Below, one piece after another: positions 17,575 to 26,076 of a stretch of DNA of 64,000 bases (position 1 is the first letter of the stretch; the number at the start of each line of letters is the position of its first letter). Origin of the DNA: Rhizobium sp. NLR16a (GTDB lineage: Bacteria > Pseudomonadota > Alphaproteobacteria > Rhizobiales > Rhizobiaceae); contig NZ_CP072865.1 of NCBI RefSeq assembly GCF_017948245.1, positions 2,133,501-2,197,500 of the forward strand, read 5' to 3'. Under the pieces are notes generated by a model. The model saw only the letters and a list, made by a program, of their open reading frames with translations, was not told where the DNA came from and did no database searches. The translations under genes and the position numbers were made by a program.

Positions 17575-18150
17575 TCATTTGTCGATATCGGCGACGAAAT
17601 CCCGGATCGTCTCCAGGATTTCGCCCGAAAGAGCCTCATCCGAGGAAACCCTGGCAAGGCCGACGCCGCCTGCCATCATCGCGAAAGCCATGATTGCCTT
17701 TCGCCGTCTTTCCGCTTCATTTGCTCCCGTGGCCTTGCTCGCCAAAGCCTCGAAATTGCGTTCGAGCCGCTCCGTCGCAATGCGCCGCGCCTTCTCGCCG
17801 CTGCGGGACAGATCCGAGGTCAGTGCGGCAAAAGGGCAGCCATCGCCGGGGTTGTCGCGATGATAGGCGCTGACATAACGATCGGCGATATCCGCCGCGG
17901 TCATCTCTGCCGGGTTCACTCCTTCGGCCTCAAGCCCGCGTCCCCATGAATCGAAGGCGAACTGGACTGCCTCGGCGACGAGATCGTCGCGGGAGGCGAA
18001 GTGCTTGTAGAAGCCGCCGACAGTCAGCCCGGCTTCCTTCATCAGGTCGGCGACGCCGATACCGTCAAGCCCCTCCTCGCGCAGCCGCTTCGAAGCGGTC
18101 TCGACGATCTTCTCGTGCGTCTTCTGTTTTTCCAGTTGCGAACGTCCCAT
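17575..18150 (-). CDS. TetR/AcrR-family transcriptional regulator
   Basis: The 191-residue protein has a TetR helix-turn-helix at residues 12-58 (IVETASKRLREEGLDGIGVADLMKEAGLTVGGFYKHFASRDDL). The C-terminal ligand domain contains GDGCPFAALTSDLSRSGEKAR, a signature of the TetR_C branch near YxaF/LmrA-type repressors of quinone- or flavonoid-responsive genes. It is divergent from an SDR gene with 106 bases between them, and two GATTA palindromes sit in that gap. It most likely represses the SDR gene and itself. Confidence 0.9.
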   Translation of the reverse strand: MGRSQLEKQKTHEKIVETASKRLREEGLDGIGVADLMKEAGLTVGGFYKHFASRDDLVAEAVQFAFDSWGRGLEAEGVNPAEMTAADIADRYVSAYHRDNPGDGCPFAALTSDLSRSGEKARRIATERLERNFEALASKATGANEAERRRKAIMAFAMMAGGVGLARVSSDEALSGEILETIRDFVADIDK

Positions 18151-18183
18151 CGAATTCTCCCCGTATTACGTCTTGACTTACAT

Positions 18184-18222
18184 GGATTACAATCATAATC
18201 CTTGTAGCTAACGATTATAATC
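18184..18222. promoter_or_regulatory. TetR-type operator pair
   Basis: GGATTA-N6-TAATCC (18184-18201) is a perfect 18-bp dyad and GATTATAATC (18213-18222) is a perfect 10-bp palindrome of the same half-site. They are 25 bp apart centre to centre. They lie between the TetR gene and the divergent SDR gene where the promoters should be. Confidence 0.7.
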
Positions 18223-18256
18223 CAGATCGTTGTCATTTCCAAGAGGAGCATGCATC

Positions 18257-19033
18257 ATGCGTCTAAGAAACAAGGTCGCCCTCATCACCGGGGGCAACAG
18301 CGGTATCGGTCTTGCAACCGCCAAGGTGTTCATCGATGAGGGTGCCAAGGTGGTGATCACCGGCCGCAACCCGGAAACGCTTGCCGCCGCCGAAAAGGCG
18401 CTTGGGGCCGGCGTGCTGGCGCTGAAGGTCGATGTCACCGATGCCGCCGCCACCGAGAAGGCTTTTGCGGAGGCTGCCGCAAAGGTCGGCAAGTTCGACA
18501 TCGTCTTCGCCAATGCCGGCATCGGCGGCGCAACACCGCTCGGTGACACCTCGCCGGAGCAGTTCAATCGGATCATCAGCACCAATCTGACGGCAGTGTT
18601 CTTCACCGTGCAATCGGCCCTGCCGCATCTCAACGACAGCGGCTCGGTCATTCTCAACGGCTCGGTGCATGCCGTGCTCGGCGCTCCCGGCTGGTCGGCC
18701 TATGCGGCCACCAAGGCTGCGGTGCGCGCGATGACGCGCAATATGGCGTCGGAACTCGCGCCGCGCGGCATCCGTGTCAACCAGGTGACTCCTGGCGGCA
18801 CGAAGACACCGATCTGGTCGCCGATGGCACCCACAGAAGATGCGATGTCGGCGCTCGAGGCTCGCATGGGCGGCCTGAGCCCGCTCGGCCGCATGAGCGA
18901 AGCCGACGAAATCGCCAAGGCGGCGCTCTATCTGGCATCGGACGATTCCGCCAATGTCACCGGCATCGAGATCACCGTCGACGGCGGCATGACGAGCGCA
19001 CCCTCCGGGGCCAAGATCTTCCGCGCCGCCTGA
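18257..19033 (+). CDS. Short-chain dehydrogenase/reductase (TetR-controlled)
   Basis: The 258-residue protein starts at the ATG 8 bases after AAGAGGAG; an out-of-frame ATG at 18250 and a TTG at 18230 are rejected. GGNSGIG near residue 13 binds NAD(P). NAG appears near residue 86. The catalytic set is NGSVHAVLGAPGWSAYAATKAA. The C-terminus has the usual SDR ending (VDGGMTSAPSG). It is a classical 250-residue SDR of the oxidoreductase group often paired with TetR regulators. The substrate is unknown. Confidence 0.9.
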   Translation: MRLRNKVALITGGNSGIGLATAKVFIDEGAKVVITGRNPETLAAAEKALGAGVLALKVDVTDAAATEKAFAEAAAKVGKFDIVFANAGIGGATPLGDTSPEQFNRIISTNLTAVFFTVQSALPHLNDSGSVILNGSVHAVLGAPGWSAYAATKAAVRAMTRNMASELAPRGIRVNQVTPGGTKTPIWSPMAPTEDAMSALEARMGGLSPLGRMSEADEIAKAALYLASDDSANVTGIEITVDGGMTSAPSGAKIFRAA

Positions 19034-19114
19034 CTGAAGTGGGGGTTGGCAACACCTGCCCAGCCCCCGCTCCCTGCGCATCTGCGGGATTGTTGGCCGA
19101 AACGGACCAACTGA

Positions 19115-19168
19115 TCGACCGGCCGGCCTGGCCGTAGAGCCTGGCTACGACGCGCGCCGGCCGGTCGA
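19115..19168. repeat. Long inverted repeat with nested stem
   Basis: TCGACCGGCCGGC (19115-19127) pairs perfectly with GCCGGCCGGTCGA (19156-19168). Inside it, CGTAG (19133-19137) pairs with CTACG (19145-19149). It follows the SDR gene by 82 bases and precedes the convergent diguanylate cyclase end by 54. It may be a bidirectional terminator or a structured intergenic element; there is no T run. A related sequence starts near 22408. Confidence 0.5.
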
Positions 19169-19221
19169 CCATCCCACTCCGTTTGGATCAACAGAATGAT
19201 TCAATCTAATCAGGAAAGGCT

Positions 19222-20490
19222 CTAACTCGGTTGCATCATACCGGAGCGGCCGACGACGCAGTTGCGGCCGCTTTTCTTTGCCGCGTAGAGCCTGCCGTCG
19301 GCGGCGGTGAGCACCGTCGTAAAGCTGATGCCGTCCTCGTCAGCTGTGGCAACGCCGATGCTGACCGTCACCGGCTTGTTATCCGGTGTTTTGACGCTGG
19401 TCTCGATCGTCCAGCGCAGGCGGTCGGCAAGGAGCAGCCCTTCTTCGTGGCTTGTGCCGGGGCAGACGGCGACGAATTCCTCGCCGCCGAAGCGGAAGAT
19501 GCGGTCGCTTGATCGCAGTGTCGTGCCGAGCCGGGCGGCGATCGCCTTCAGCACCTCGTCGCCCTGAAGATGGCCATGACCGTCGTTGACATCCTTGAAG
19601 TGATCGGCGTCGATAATGAGGACGGTGGCAAACAGCCCCTGCCTCAGGGCCTCCCGCAGCATCAGCGGCGCTTCGAGTTCCATGCGCGTGCGGTCATAAA
19701 CGCCGGTGAGCATATCGCGGCCGGTGCGCTCCAGAAGATCGTTATAGCGCTCGCGAAAGGTGAGATCACCAAAGACGTCGCTGATGGAGCGCGCGGCGGC
19801 GTCGGCGCCAAGGCGGCGGATTCGATATTCATAGACGGCAAACATCGCCCCATAGAGGCAGACGGAGAGCATTTTCGCCTTCCAGCCACCCCAGAATACG
19901 GCGACCGGAACGTCGAGGAAATAGTGAAGCGCGGCAAAGAAGCCAACCTGGTCGAAAGTCAGCAGCACAAAGCCGGAGATCATGAAACGCAGAACGACAC
20001 GCCTGCGGAAGAAATCGCCGAGTTTTTCATAGAGCAGAATGATGCCGAGCGAATCGACGTAGAGCAGCGCCGTGCCCCAGATCATCAGCCAACCCATCTC
20101 CTTCAGGAAATCGACATCGGGCGTGTGGTTCGACGACAGCTGCAGCGGCTGGTGCAACTGCAGCACCCAGGCGATGCCGACGGTCAGCAGATTGCCGAGA
20201 AACAAGCCGTAGATCGGCTGGCGCACCGTCGCGGCATCCTCCCACAGATACAGCATCAGGATCATCATCAGCTTGCCGGAGAAGAAGACCGAAGACCCCG
20301 GGGACACGTCGCCGAACGGCAGCGAGACGTAAAAGACCGCCGCTAGGTAGGTCTCCATGAAATGCATGACGCCGAGCGCCGTCAAAAAAACCCCGAGGCC
20401 GAGCCGATGGCGGAAATGCAGAAGCGTCACCATCAGCACGAAATAGGCAATGGCTTCGACGACGAAGAGCGCGAGGTTGATAGTCTCCAT
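19222..20490 (-). CDS. Membrane-bound diguanylate cyclase (GGDEF)
   Basis: I chose the 422-residue start METINLALFVVEAIAYFVLM, where the first membrane helix begins; the longer frame is Arg/Pro-rich. Residues 1-220 contain about six or seven hydrophobic helices, a membrane sensor region of no named type. Residues 255-415 are a GGDEF domain with DADHFKDVNDGHGH and the active-site GGEEF. An RSSD lies five residues before GGEEF, the spacing of the inhibitory I-site, so product feedback by c-di-GMP is expected. No EAL domain is present. It should make c-di-GMP from two GTP. Confidence 0.92.
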   Translation of the reverse strand: METINLALFVVEAIAYFVLMVTLLHFRHRLGLGVFLTALGVMHFMETYLAAVFYVSLPFGDVSPGSSVFFSGKLMMILMLYLWEDAATVRQPIYGLFLGNLLTVGIAWVLQLHQPLQLSSNHTPDVDFLKEMGWLMIWGTALLYVDSLGIILLYEKLGDFFRRRVVLRFMISGFVLLTFDQVGFFAALHYFLDVPVAVFWGGWKAKMLSVCLYGAMFAVYEYRIRRLGADAAARSISDVFGDLTFRERYNDLLERTGRDMLTGVYDRTRMELEAPLMLREALRQGLFATVLIIDADHFKDVNDGHGHLQGDEVLKAIAARLGTTLRSSDRIFRFGGEEFVAVCPGTSHEEGLLLADRLRWTIETSVKTPDNKPVTVSIGVATADEDGISFTTVLTAADGRLYAAKKSGRNCVVGRSGMMQPS

Positions 20491-20722
20491 CACGGCACCG
20501 CGGCGTCCGGGAGGCGCCTTCGCGGCCGGGCGGGCGCTGCGATAACGGCAGCGGATCCCTTGATCGATCGTCTGAAAAATTGAAGCACAAGAGCGGCCCT
20601 GCAAATCCTGCAAGCGATAGCTTTCGCCGCAATCCTTTAAGATTGCGTGTGCAAGATCACATGACCGGGATCAGAACCAGAACTTGAAAAGCAAGAAAAC
20701 TCCCCCGGCCGGGATTCGGGTT

Positions 20723-21049
20723 TCAGACCTGACGGATCTTCTCGCCATCGCTGAAGAGTGACGAACCATGCTGATCGATAATCTGCTGCGCCTTGCGCAC
20801 CGTGCATTCGATCGCATCGTCGGAGGAGGAAAACATATCGGCACGGATGAAATTGCGCACCAGCACCTCGTCGCCGACCTTCTTTTCGATGCGGCCGGCC
20901 AGACGATACTGGCTGCCTTCCTTGCGCGGCTCCGCATAAATCGTGCAATCGCCGTAAAGCTGCGGCTCGCCGGACGGGCCTGCCGCCTGCGAGGCTGGTT
21001 TAGCCCCGCCGGAGAACATCGAAAAGAGATTTGAAAAGAATGAAGCCAT
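20723..21049 (-). CDS. HlyU-family small protein
   Basis: The 108-residue protein matches the HlyU family: an N-terminal MASFFSNLFSMFSGG, then the compact domain YGDCTIYAEPRKEGSQYRLAGRIEKKVGDEVLVRNFIRADMFSSSDDA. In Vibrio, HlyU is a winged-helix regulator of haemolysin genes. Alphaproteobacterial members are widespread and uncharacterised, so a regulatory role is uncertain. It stands alone between the diguanylate cyclase and ilvA, all on the minus strand. Confidence 0.8.
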   Translation of the reverse strand: MASFFSNLFSMFSGGAKPASQAAGPSGEPQLYGDCTIYAEPRKEGSQYRLAGRIEKKVGDEVLVRNFIRADMFSSSDDAIECTVRKAQQIIDQHGSSLFSDGEKIRQV

Positions 21050-21086
21050 GACGCGTCTCTAGCACGGCGGCCTTGCGATCGCCAAG

Positions 21087-22337
21087 TCAAATGATCAAGT
21101 TAGCGAGGATCTCGTTCTCGGTGATATCCTCGTAACCCATGCCGGAAGCTTCGAAATTCGCAATCAGCCGGGCGAAGTTCTCAGGCGCCTTGGTTTCGAT
21201 GCCGATCAGGATCGAGCCGAAGTTGCGCGCCGATTTTTTCAGATATTCGAAGCGGGCGATATCGTCGTCGGGGCCGAGCAGATTGAGAAAATCCCTGAGC
21301 GCCCCGGGGCGCTGGGCGAGCCGCAGGATGAAGTATTTCTTCAGCCCTGCGTAACGCATGGCTCTTTCCTTTACGTCAGGCAGGCGCTCGAAATCGAAAT
21401 TGCCGCCGGAGACAACGGCGACGATGCTCTTGCCGCGGATTGCCTGGGCGTCCATCGCAGCGACCGCCGTCAGCGACAGGGCGCCGGCCGGCTCCAGTAC
21501 GACGCCCTCCACGTTCAGCATCTCCTGGATGGTGACGCAGATGGCGTTTTCCGACATCAGTTGCACTTGGCTTGCCGGGAAATCACGAAGGGCGGCGAAA
21601 TTCAGGTCGCCGATGCGGGCGACCGCTGCGCCGTCGACAAAGTTGTCGACCTTGGCAAGCGTCGTCACCTTGCCTGCCTCAATGCTGCGCCTGAGGCTCG
21701 GCGCGCCGGCCGGTTCGGCGAAGACGAAGGCCGATTTCTGCACGATGCCGTCGAGATAACCGGTGATGCCGGCGGCCAGTCCGCCGCCGCCGACCGGCAG
21801 AATCACCATGTCAGGCACCGTTCCCTCGGGCAGCTGCTGCATGATCTCGGCAGCGACCGTCGCCTGCCCCTCGATGATATCGGCATGGTCGAAGGGCGGC
21901 ACCATGACGCCGCCGACCGCCTCGACATGCTCGCGCGCCGCCTGATAGCACTGGTCGAAAAAGTCGCCGAACAGCCGGATGGTGATGAATTCAGCGCCGA
22001 ACATGCGAGTCTTGTCGATTTTCTGCTGCGGCGTCGTCACCGGCATGAAGACGACGCCCGGCACGCCGAAATGACGGCAGACATAGGCAAAGCCCTGGGC
22101 GTGGTTGCCGGCCGAGGCGCAGACGAAGGTCTTGCCGGCCGCCCCCTGCCCGATCGCCTTGCGGAAGAAGTTGAAGGCGCCGCGGATCTTGTAGGAGCGC
22201 ACCGGCGACAGATCCTCGCGCTTCAGCCATATGTCGGCGCCGTAGCGGGCCGAGAGATGGTCATTGAGCTGCAGCGGCGTTGCCGGAAAGAGGCTGCGCA
22301 TTGCCTCTTCGGCGCTTTCGACTTCAAGTCTCGTCAC
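21087..22337 (-). CDS. ilvA: Threonine ammonia-lyase (threonine dehydratase)
   Basis: The 416-residue PLP enzyme converts threonine to 2-oxobutyrate and ammonium, the first step of isoleucine synthesis. The PLP lysine is K50 in SYKIRGA. ASAGNHAQG binds substrate and PVGGGGLAAG holds the PLP phosphate. The C-terminus (about 335-416, YFILRLAQRPGALRDFLNLLG) is a single ACT-like domain, so it is the short form and not the 514-residue double-domain E. coli biosynthetic enzyme. Feedback control by isoleucine is therefore uncertain. It begins 37 bases upstream of the HlyU-like gene on the same strand. Confidence 0.93.
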   Translation of the reverse strand: MTRLEVESAEEAMRSLFPATPLQLNDHLSARYGADIWLKREDLSPVRSYKIRGAFNFFRKAIGQGAAGKTFVCASAGNHAQGFAYVCRHFGVPGVVFMPVTTPQQKIDKTRMFGAEFITIRLFGDFFDQCYQAAREHVEAVGGVMVPPFDHADIIEGQATVAAEIMQQLPEGTVPDMVILPVGGGGLAAGITGYLDGIVQKSAFVFAEPAGAPSLRRSIEAGKVTTLAKVDNFVDGAAVARIGDLNFAALRDFPASQVQLMSENAICVTIQEMLNVEGVVLEPAGALSLTAVAAMDAQAIRGKSIVAVVSGGNFDFERLPDVKERAMRYAGLKKYFILRLAQRPGALRDFLNLLGPDDDIARFEYLKKSARNFGSILIGIETKAPENFARLIANFEASGMGYEDITENEILANLII

Positions 22338-22516
22338 GGGCGTGGTCCGTTCTCATGATTGGTCACCGCCGCTATGGCACAGGCCGGCGGCCAAAGGAAA
22401 GGGTTCACTGATCGGCCGGCCCAGCCCATAGAGCCTTTCTTAAGCCAATCGCAAAATCGGCGGCAGATGAACTGATTTTAACTGTCAATGAAAAGGCCTG
22501 CCACTTATATGGAGCG

Positions 22517-22891
22517 ATGATGATCTTCAAATTCGCAAGACCGCTCGCCTGGCTGCTGCTCGCCCTCATCCTGTTTGTCACGGTTTCGCCGATCGGGCTG
22601 AGACCGAATACGGTGACGACGGTCGATGCGGACCGCGGCACCGCCTATGTTCTGCTCGGCCTCTCCTTTGCTCTCGCCTATCCGAAGCAGTGGAAACTGG
22701 TGGCCGTGCTGCTGATCGTTGGGGCGGTCGCCATCGAATATCTGCAGTATTTCGCGCCGACCCGCCATCCGCGCCTGCATGACGCGGGCATCAAGGCCAT
22801 GGGCGCCGCCCTCGGCCTCGTTGCCGGCTGGGTGATCAACAGATGGCGCGAGAGCAGAGCTCCAAGCGGCCTGCCTTTCACAGAACGCTAA
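22517..22891 (+). CDS. VanZ-like membrane protein
   Basis: The 124-residue protein has hydrophobic segments at about 8-28, 43-58, 62-80 and 92-108. The pattern (LFVTVSPIGLRP, then AIEYLQYF.P.RHPRLHDAGIKAMGAALG) is that of VanZ-like proteins, where the acidic residue in the E.LQ motif and the D..xN/K segment are conserved. Function is unknown in rhizobia. Two ATG codons in a row start the frame; ATGGAG lies a few bases upstream. It is divergent from ilvA. Confidence 0.8.
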   Translation: MMIFKFARPLAWLLLALILFVTVSPIGLRPNTVTTVDADRGTAYVLLGLSFALAYPKQWKLVAVLLIVGAVAIEYLQYFAPTRHPRLHDAGIKAMGAALGLVAGWVINRWRESRAPSGLPFTER

Positions 22892-22901
22892 TTATTGCGA
22901 A

Positions 22902-23033
22902 TCAGAAACCCGGCAAATCCATTGCCCAGAAAAACAGCGGTATCGCAGCCACAGCAGTTGCAAGAACAAATGCGACACTCGTCTTGAAGATCCGGACGCG
23001 CCGAACCCTGGTCCCGCTCCAATCGTAAACCAT
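22902..23033 (-). CDS. 43-residue single-helix membrane protein
   Basis: On the minus strand, an ATG preceded by GGGAG opens a 43-codon frame ending in TGA at 22902-22904. The product begins MVYDWSGTRVRRVRIFKTS and then has one hydrophobic helix (about residues 19-38) ending WAMDLPGF. The positive N-terminus predicts it faces the cytoplasm. It is convergent with the VanZ-like gene with a 10-base gap. I do not recognise a family; comparative data would be needed to confirm that it is expressed. Confidence 0.55.
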   Translation of the reverse strand: MVYDWSGTRVRRVRIFKTSVAFVLATAVAAIPLFFWAMDLPGF

Positions 23034-23284
23034 CGTCTTACTCCCACAAGACAACACTTACTCGCCGCGGCGCAATCCTTGCACCGAAAATGTCATTGTC
23101 AAGCAACAACGCGCTTTTTTGCGCGCAATATACAGGCATATTCAAACAGGATTATAAAGATTGTTGCAGCGAACCGGGGCATTATCGAACCAGTCCGCCT
23201 TCGTTCCCGACGGAACTACGGCGCGACAGCCTTCGCTTGGCTGCTCTCTTCGGCTCGCCGAGCCGAAGCTCACAGAGCGTAGGC

Positions 23285-23370
23285 TGGTGCGGGCGACGGG
23301 GATCGAACCCGTATAGCCTAAGGCCGAGGGATTTTAAGTCCCTTGCGTCTACCAGTTTCGCCACGCCCGC
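23285..23370 (-). tRNA. tRNA-Leu (anticodon TAA)
   Basis: The minus strand reads a full 86-base tRNA, from GCGGGCGTGGCGAAACTGG to an encoded CCA end. The acceptor stem GCGGGCG pairs with CGCCCGC. The anticodon loop is CTTAAAA with anticodon TAA. A class II long variable arm (CGGCCTTAGGCTATACG region) fits leucine, and the T arm carries GTTCGATCC. The flanking 240-250 bases on each side hold no other gene and no attachment-site repeat that I can see. Confidence 0.96.
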
Positions 23371-23616
23371 TTGCGGCGTTTTCAATATCTCGCGTCACCG
23401 ACTATGGGAAGAGCCGTGGGGCGTAAAAATAAGATCAGCTCTGCCGGCCCCGGAATGAATGAGCAGGCATTTCAGCGCGAAAGAGACGCATCGGTCGGTG
23501 CCAAAGAGCATGATATCGTCGGAAAACCGCTCACACTTTTCCGCATCACGCGCGAGTGTTTGCAAAGCGGCCCGAGGGCGCTACCTATTGACCAGCCTCA
23601 CATCACGGAACATCCC

Positions 23617-24393
23617 ATGAGCCATGACACCGTCGTCACCGCCGCCATGCTCGCCATCGGCGACGAACTCCTTTCCGGCCGCACCAAGGACAAGAATATC
23701 GGCCACCTCGCCGATCTGCTCACCCTGTCAGGCATCGATCTCAAGGAAGTGCGCATCGTCGCCGACGACGAGGAGGCGATCGTCGAGGCGCTGAATGCGC
23801 TTCGCCCTCGATATGATTACGTCTTCACCTCGGGCGGGATCGGGCCGACGCATGACGACATCACCGCCGATGCAATCGCCAAGGCTTTCGGCCTGCCCTG
23901 CGAATATGACGAAGCGGCAATGACCCTGCTGGCCGATATGTACCGTCGCCGCGAGATGGACTTCACCGAGGCGCGCCAGCGCATGGCGCGCATGCCGCGG
24001 GGTGCCGTTCATATCCCCAATCCGGTGTCGACGGCGCCGGGCTTCATCATCGGCAATGTCTATGTCATGGCCGGCGTGCCGCAGGTCTTTCAGGCCATGG
24101 TCGACAATGTGCTGCCGACGCTTCGCACCGGCACGCCGCTGCTCTCGCTCGCCATCGCCTGCCCTTACGGCGAGGGTGATATCGGCACCCCGCTTGCCGC
24201 GATCCAGAAAGCGCATCCGGACACCAGCATCGGTTCCTACCCACGTTATCTCGGCCAGAAATTCTCGACCGAGATCGTCGTGCGCGGCCGCTCGCAACCG
24301 GCAATCGATGCAGCCGGCGCCGAGGTGCATGCGATGATCGACGCCATCGGCCGGAACAAGGCGATCGCAAAAAACCATTCTGCCGAGGCTTGA
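23617..24393 (+). CDS. CinA-like molybdopterin-binding-domain protein
   Basis: The 258-residue reading starts MSHDTVVTAAMLAIGDELLSG. The longer upstream frame runs through the tRNA region and is rejected. The MoCF/MogA-like domain spans about 8-175, with SGGIGPTHDDITADAIAKA as its signature. Members of this COG1058 group correspond to the N-terminal half of CinA, which has ADP-ribose pyrophosphatase-type activity in characterised proteins. The C-terminal NMN deamidase domain of full CinA is absent. No molybdenum genes lie nearby. Confidence 0.88.
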   Translation: MSHDTVVTAAMLAIGDELLSGRTKDKNIGHLADLLTLSGIDLKEVRIVADDEEAIVEALNALRPRYDYVFTSGGIGPTHDDITADAIAKAFGLPCEYDEAAMTLLADMYRRREMDFTEARQRMARMPRGAVHIPNPVSTAPGFIIGNVYVMAGVPQVFQAMVDNVLPTLRTGTPLLSLAIACPYGEGDIGTPLAAIQKAHPDTSIGSYPRYLGQKFSTEIVVRGRSQPAIDAAGAEVHAMIDAIGRNKAIAKNHSAEA

Positions 24394-24417
24394 GGGACTG
24401 GACTTGATTCCCGTCAT

Positions 24418-24443
24418 GGAACGGGAGAACGGTCCGGTGCATT
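24418..24443 (+). promoter_or_regulatory. Candidate EcfG/RpoE2-type promoter before Usp gene
   Basis: GGAAC (24418-24422) is followed after 17 bases by CATT (24440-24443), against the consensus GGAAC-N16/17-cGTT with one mismatch. Transcription would begin about 35 bases before the Usp ATG. A universal stress gene is a sensible target. Confidence 0.45.
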
Positions 24444-24484
24444 CCGTCCCTCGCGCACGTCATTTCAGCGCAAGGAGAATTGAT

Positions 24485-25327
24485 ATGTCCTACAAAACCA
24501 TCCTCGCCATTCTCGATACGGCAGACAATAGCGCCGTCGTTGCCGATTTCGCCTTTGCGATTGCCGCAGAAAGCGGTGCTCACGTGATCGGCCTGCATGC
24601 CGAAACCATCTCGGCCGTGCCGCTGGTGGCGCCGATGGAAATTCCCGATCCCGTCGCGGTGCAGGCGCTGCAGGATATGGCGCATGGTGAAACGGTCGCC
24701 GTCGAGCGCATCTTTCAGGCGAAAGCGCAGGCCGCCGGCGCCTCCTCGGAATGGCGCAGCTTTGCCACCTCCACCGGTTACGGTTCCGCACCGCTGATCG
24801 AAAGCGCCCGCAGCGCCGATCTTCTGATCGCATCGCAGGCCGACCCGGACAATCCCTCCGACAGCCATGTCGACGTCGACAGCTTCCTCTTCGAAACCGG
24901 GCGACCGGTGCTGATGATCCCTTACGTTATCCGCCAGCCGAGGCCGATCAAGCGCGTGCTGATCGCCTGGAATGGCTCGAAGGAGGCGGCGCGCGCGACC
25001 TTCGATGCGCTGCCCTTCCTGAAAGCGGCCGAGGAGGTGGAGATTTTTTCGGTCGACCCGGCCGATACCGCCCTGCAGTCGCCGCTCACATCAGGCGCCG
25101 AGATCGCCGCTGCACTTGCCCGCCATGGCGTGAAGACGACGCTTGCGACGGGCCACAGCGTCGACAGGAATGCCTCGAATGTCATCGAAAACCGGCTGTC
25201 GGACAGCAGCATCGACCTTCTCGTCATGGGCGCCTATACCCATTCCCGGCTCTGGCAGGCGATCTTCGGCGGCACGACGAAGAGCCTGCTGCAATCGATG
25301 ACGGCGCTGACGCTGTTGTCGCGATGA
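24485..25327 (+). CDS. Tandem universal stress protein (UspA family)
   Basis: The 280-residue protein starts at an ATG behind AAGGAGAATTGAT. It contains two Usp-like halves: about 2-150 (YKTILAILDTADNSAVV...) and about 158-280 (KRVLIAWNGSKEAARATFDALPF... LLVMGAYTHSRLWQAIFGGTTKSLLQ). The second half keeps a recognisable G-2x-G-9x-G/S/T nucleotide-loop region. Such tandem Usp proteins are common in rhizobia and are usually linked to stress survival, with no defined reaction. The EcfG-like promoter upstream fits that picture. Confidence 0.88.
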   Translation: MSYKTILAILDTADNSAVVADFAFAIAAESGAHVIGLHAETISAVPLVAPMEIPDPVAVQALQDMAHGETVAVERIFQAKAQAAGASSEWRSFATSTGYGSAPLIESARSADLLIASQADPDNPSDSHVDVDSFLFETGRPVLMIPYVIRQPRPIKRVLIAWNGSKEAARATFDALPFLKAAEEVEIFSVDPADTALQSPLTSGAEIAAALARHGVKTTLATGHSVDRNASNVIENRLSDSSIDLLVMGAYTHSRLWQAIFGGTTKSLLQSMTALTLLSR

Positions 25328-25542
25328 GCGGCTGCTCTTGCGTTTTACCGGCAAATCCCGCTAATTGCTGCCACCGATGAAGGCTTCCAGCCCCGGCCAC
25401 GCCTCGCGCAGTAGCACGTGCGATCTCGCGCGGCAGCTCGCGATCTCGCGCAGTTCCGGCTGCGCGATTTGCGTTTTGCCGCTGAAGCCGTCCGGTCGCC
25501 GACAAACGGCGTGTCCTCTCAATCATGCCGCGGAGCAGCCCT

Positions 25543-26037
25543 ATGTCCCTTCCCGATAAAGCCTTTCCCGTTTCCTGGGATCAGTTCCACCGCGATGCGC
25601 GCGCACTTGCCTGGCGGCTTGCCGGCCTCGATCAGGCCTTCAAGGCGATCGTCTGCATCACCCGCGGCGGCCTCGTTCCGGCCGCAATCATCTCGCGCGA
25701 ACTGAACATCCGGCTGATCGAGACCGTCTGCATCGCCTCCTACCACGACTATGTGAACCAGGGCGACATGGTGCTCCTCAAGGGAATTGCGCCGGAGCTT
25801 ACCGAAAACGGCGGCGAAGGCGTGCTCGTGGTCGACGATCTGACGGATACCGGCAAAACAGCCGCACAGGTGCGCACCATGCTGCCGAAGGCGCATTTCG
25901 CCTGCGTCTATGCCAAGCCGAAGGGCGTGCCGACCGTCGACACCTTCATCACCGAGGTCAGCCAGGACACCTGGATCTATTTCCCCTGGGACATGGGCTT
26001 CACTTATCAGGAACCGATCGCCAAGGGCGCGCGCTAA
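25543..26037 (+). CDS. gpt: Xanthine (guanine) phosphoribosyltransferase
   Basis: The 164-residue reading starts [12 protein letters not shown]. It forms XMP and GMP from xanthine or guanine plus PRPP in purine salvage. [14 protein letters not shown] (about 95-108) is the PRPP-binding motif. ITRGGLVPA is the pyrophosphate loop, and [10 protein letters not shown] near the C-terminus is the base-binding region. A hairpin follows 14 bases after the stop. Confidence 0.92.
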   Translation: MSLPDKAFPVSWDQFHRDARALAWRLAGLDQAFKAIVCITRGGLVPAAIISRELNIRLIETVCIASYHDYVNQGDMVLLKGIAPELTENGGEGVLVVDDLTDTGKTAAQVRTMLPKAHFACVYAKPKGVPTVDTFITEVSQDTWIYFPWDMGFTYQEPIAKGAR

Positions 26038-26051
26038 CCGCCGCTATCCGG

Positions 26052-26076
26052 AGTGCGCCGGCATTCTCGGCGCACT
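26052..26076 (+). terminator. Hairpin terminator candidate after gpt
   Basis: AGTGCGCCG (26052-26060) pairs with CGGCGCACT (26068-26076) around a 7-base loop. It starts 14 bases after the gpt stop. No T run follows, so termination efficiency is uncertain. Confidence 0.55.

Noticed and set aside
23285..23370. Integration hot spot at the tRNA-Leu gene
   Set aside because: No integrase, no direct repeat of the tRNA 3' end and no foreign-looking genes are seen nearby.
23371..23616. N-terminal extension of the CinA-like protein
   Set aside because: The extension starts just downstream of the tRNA-Leu gene and is not protein-like; the conserved start is the ATG at 23617.
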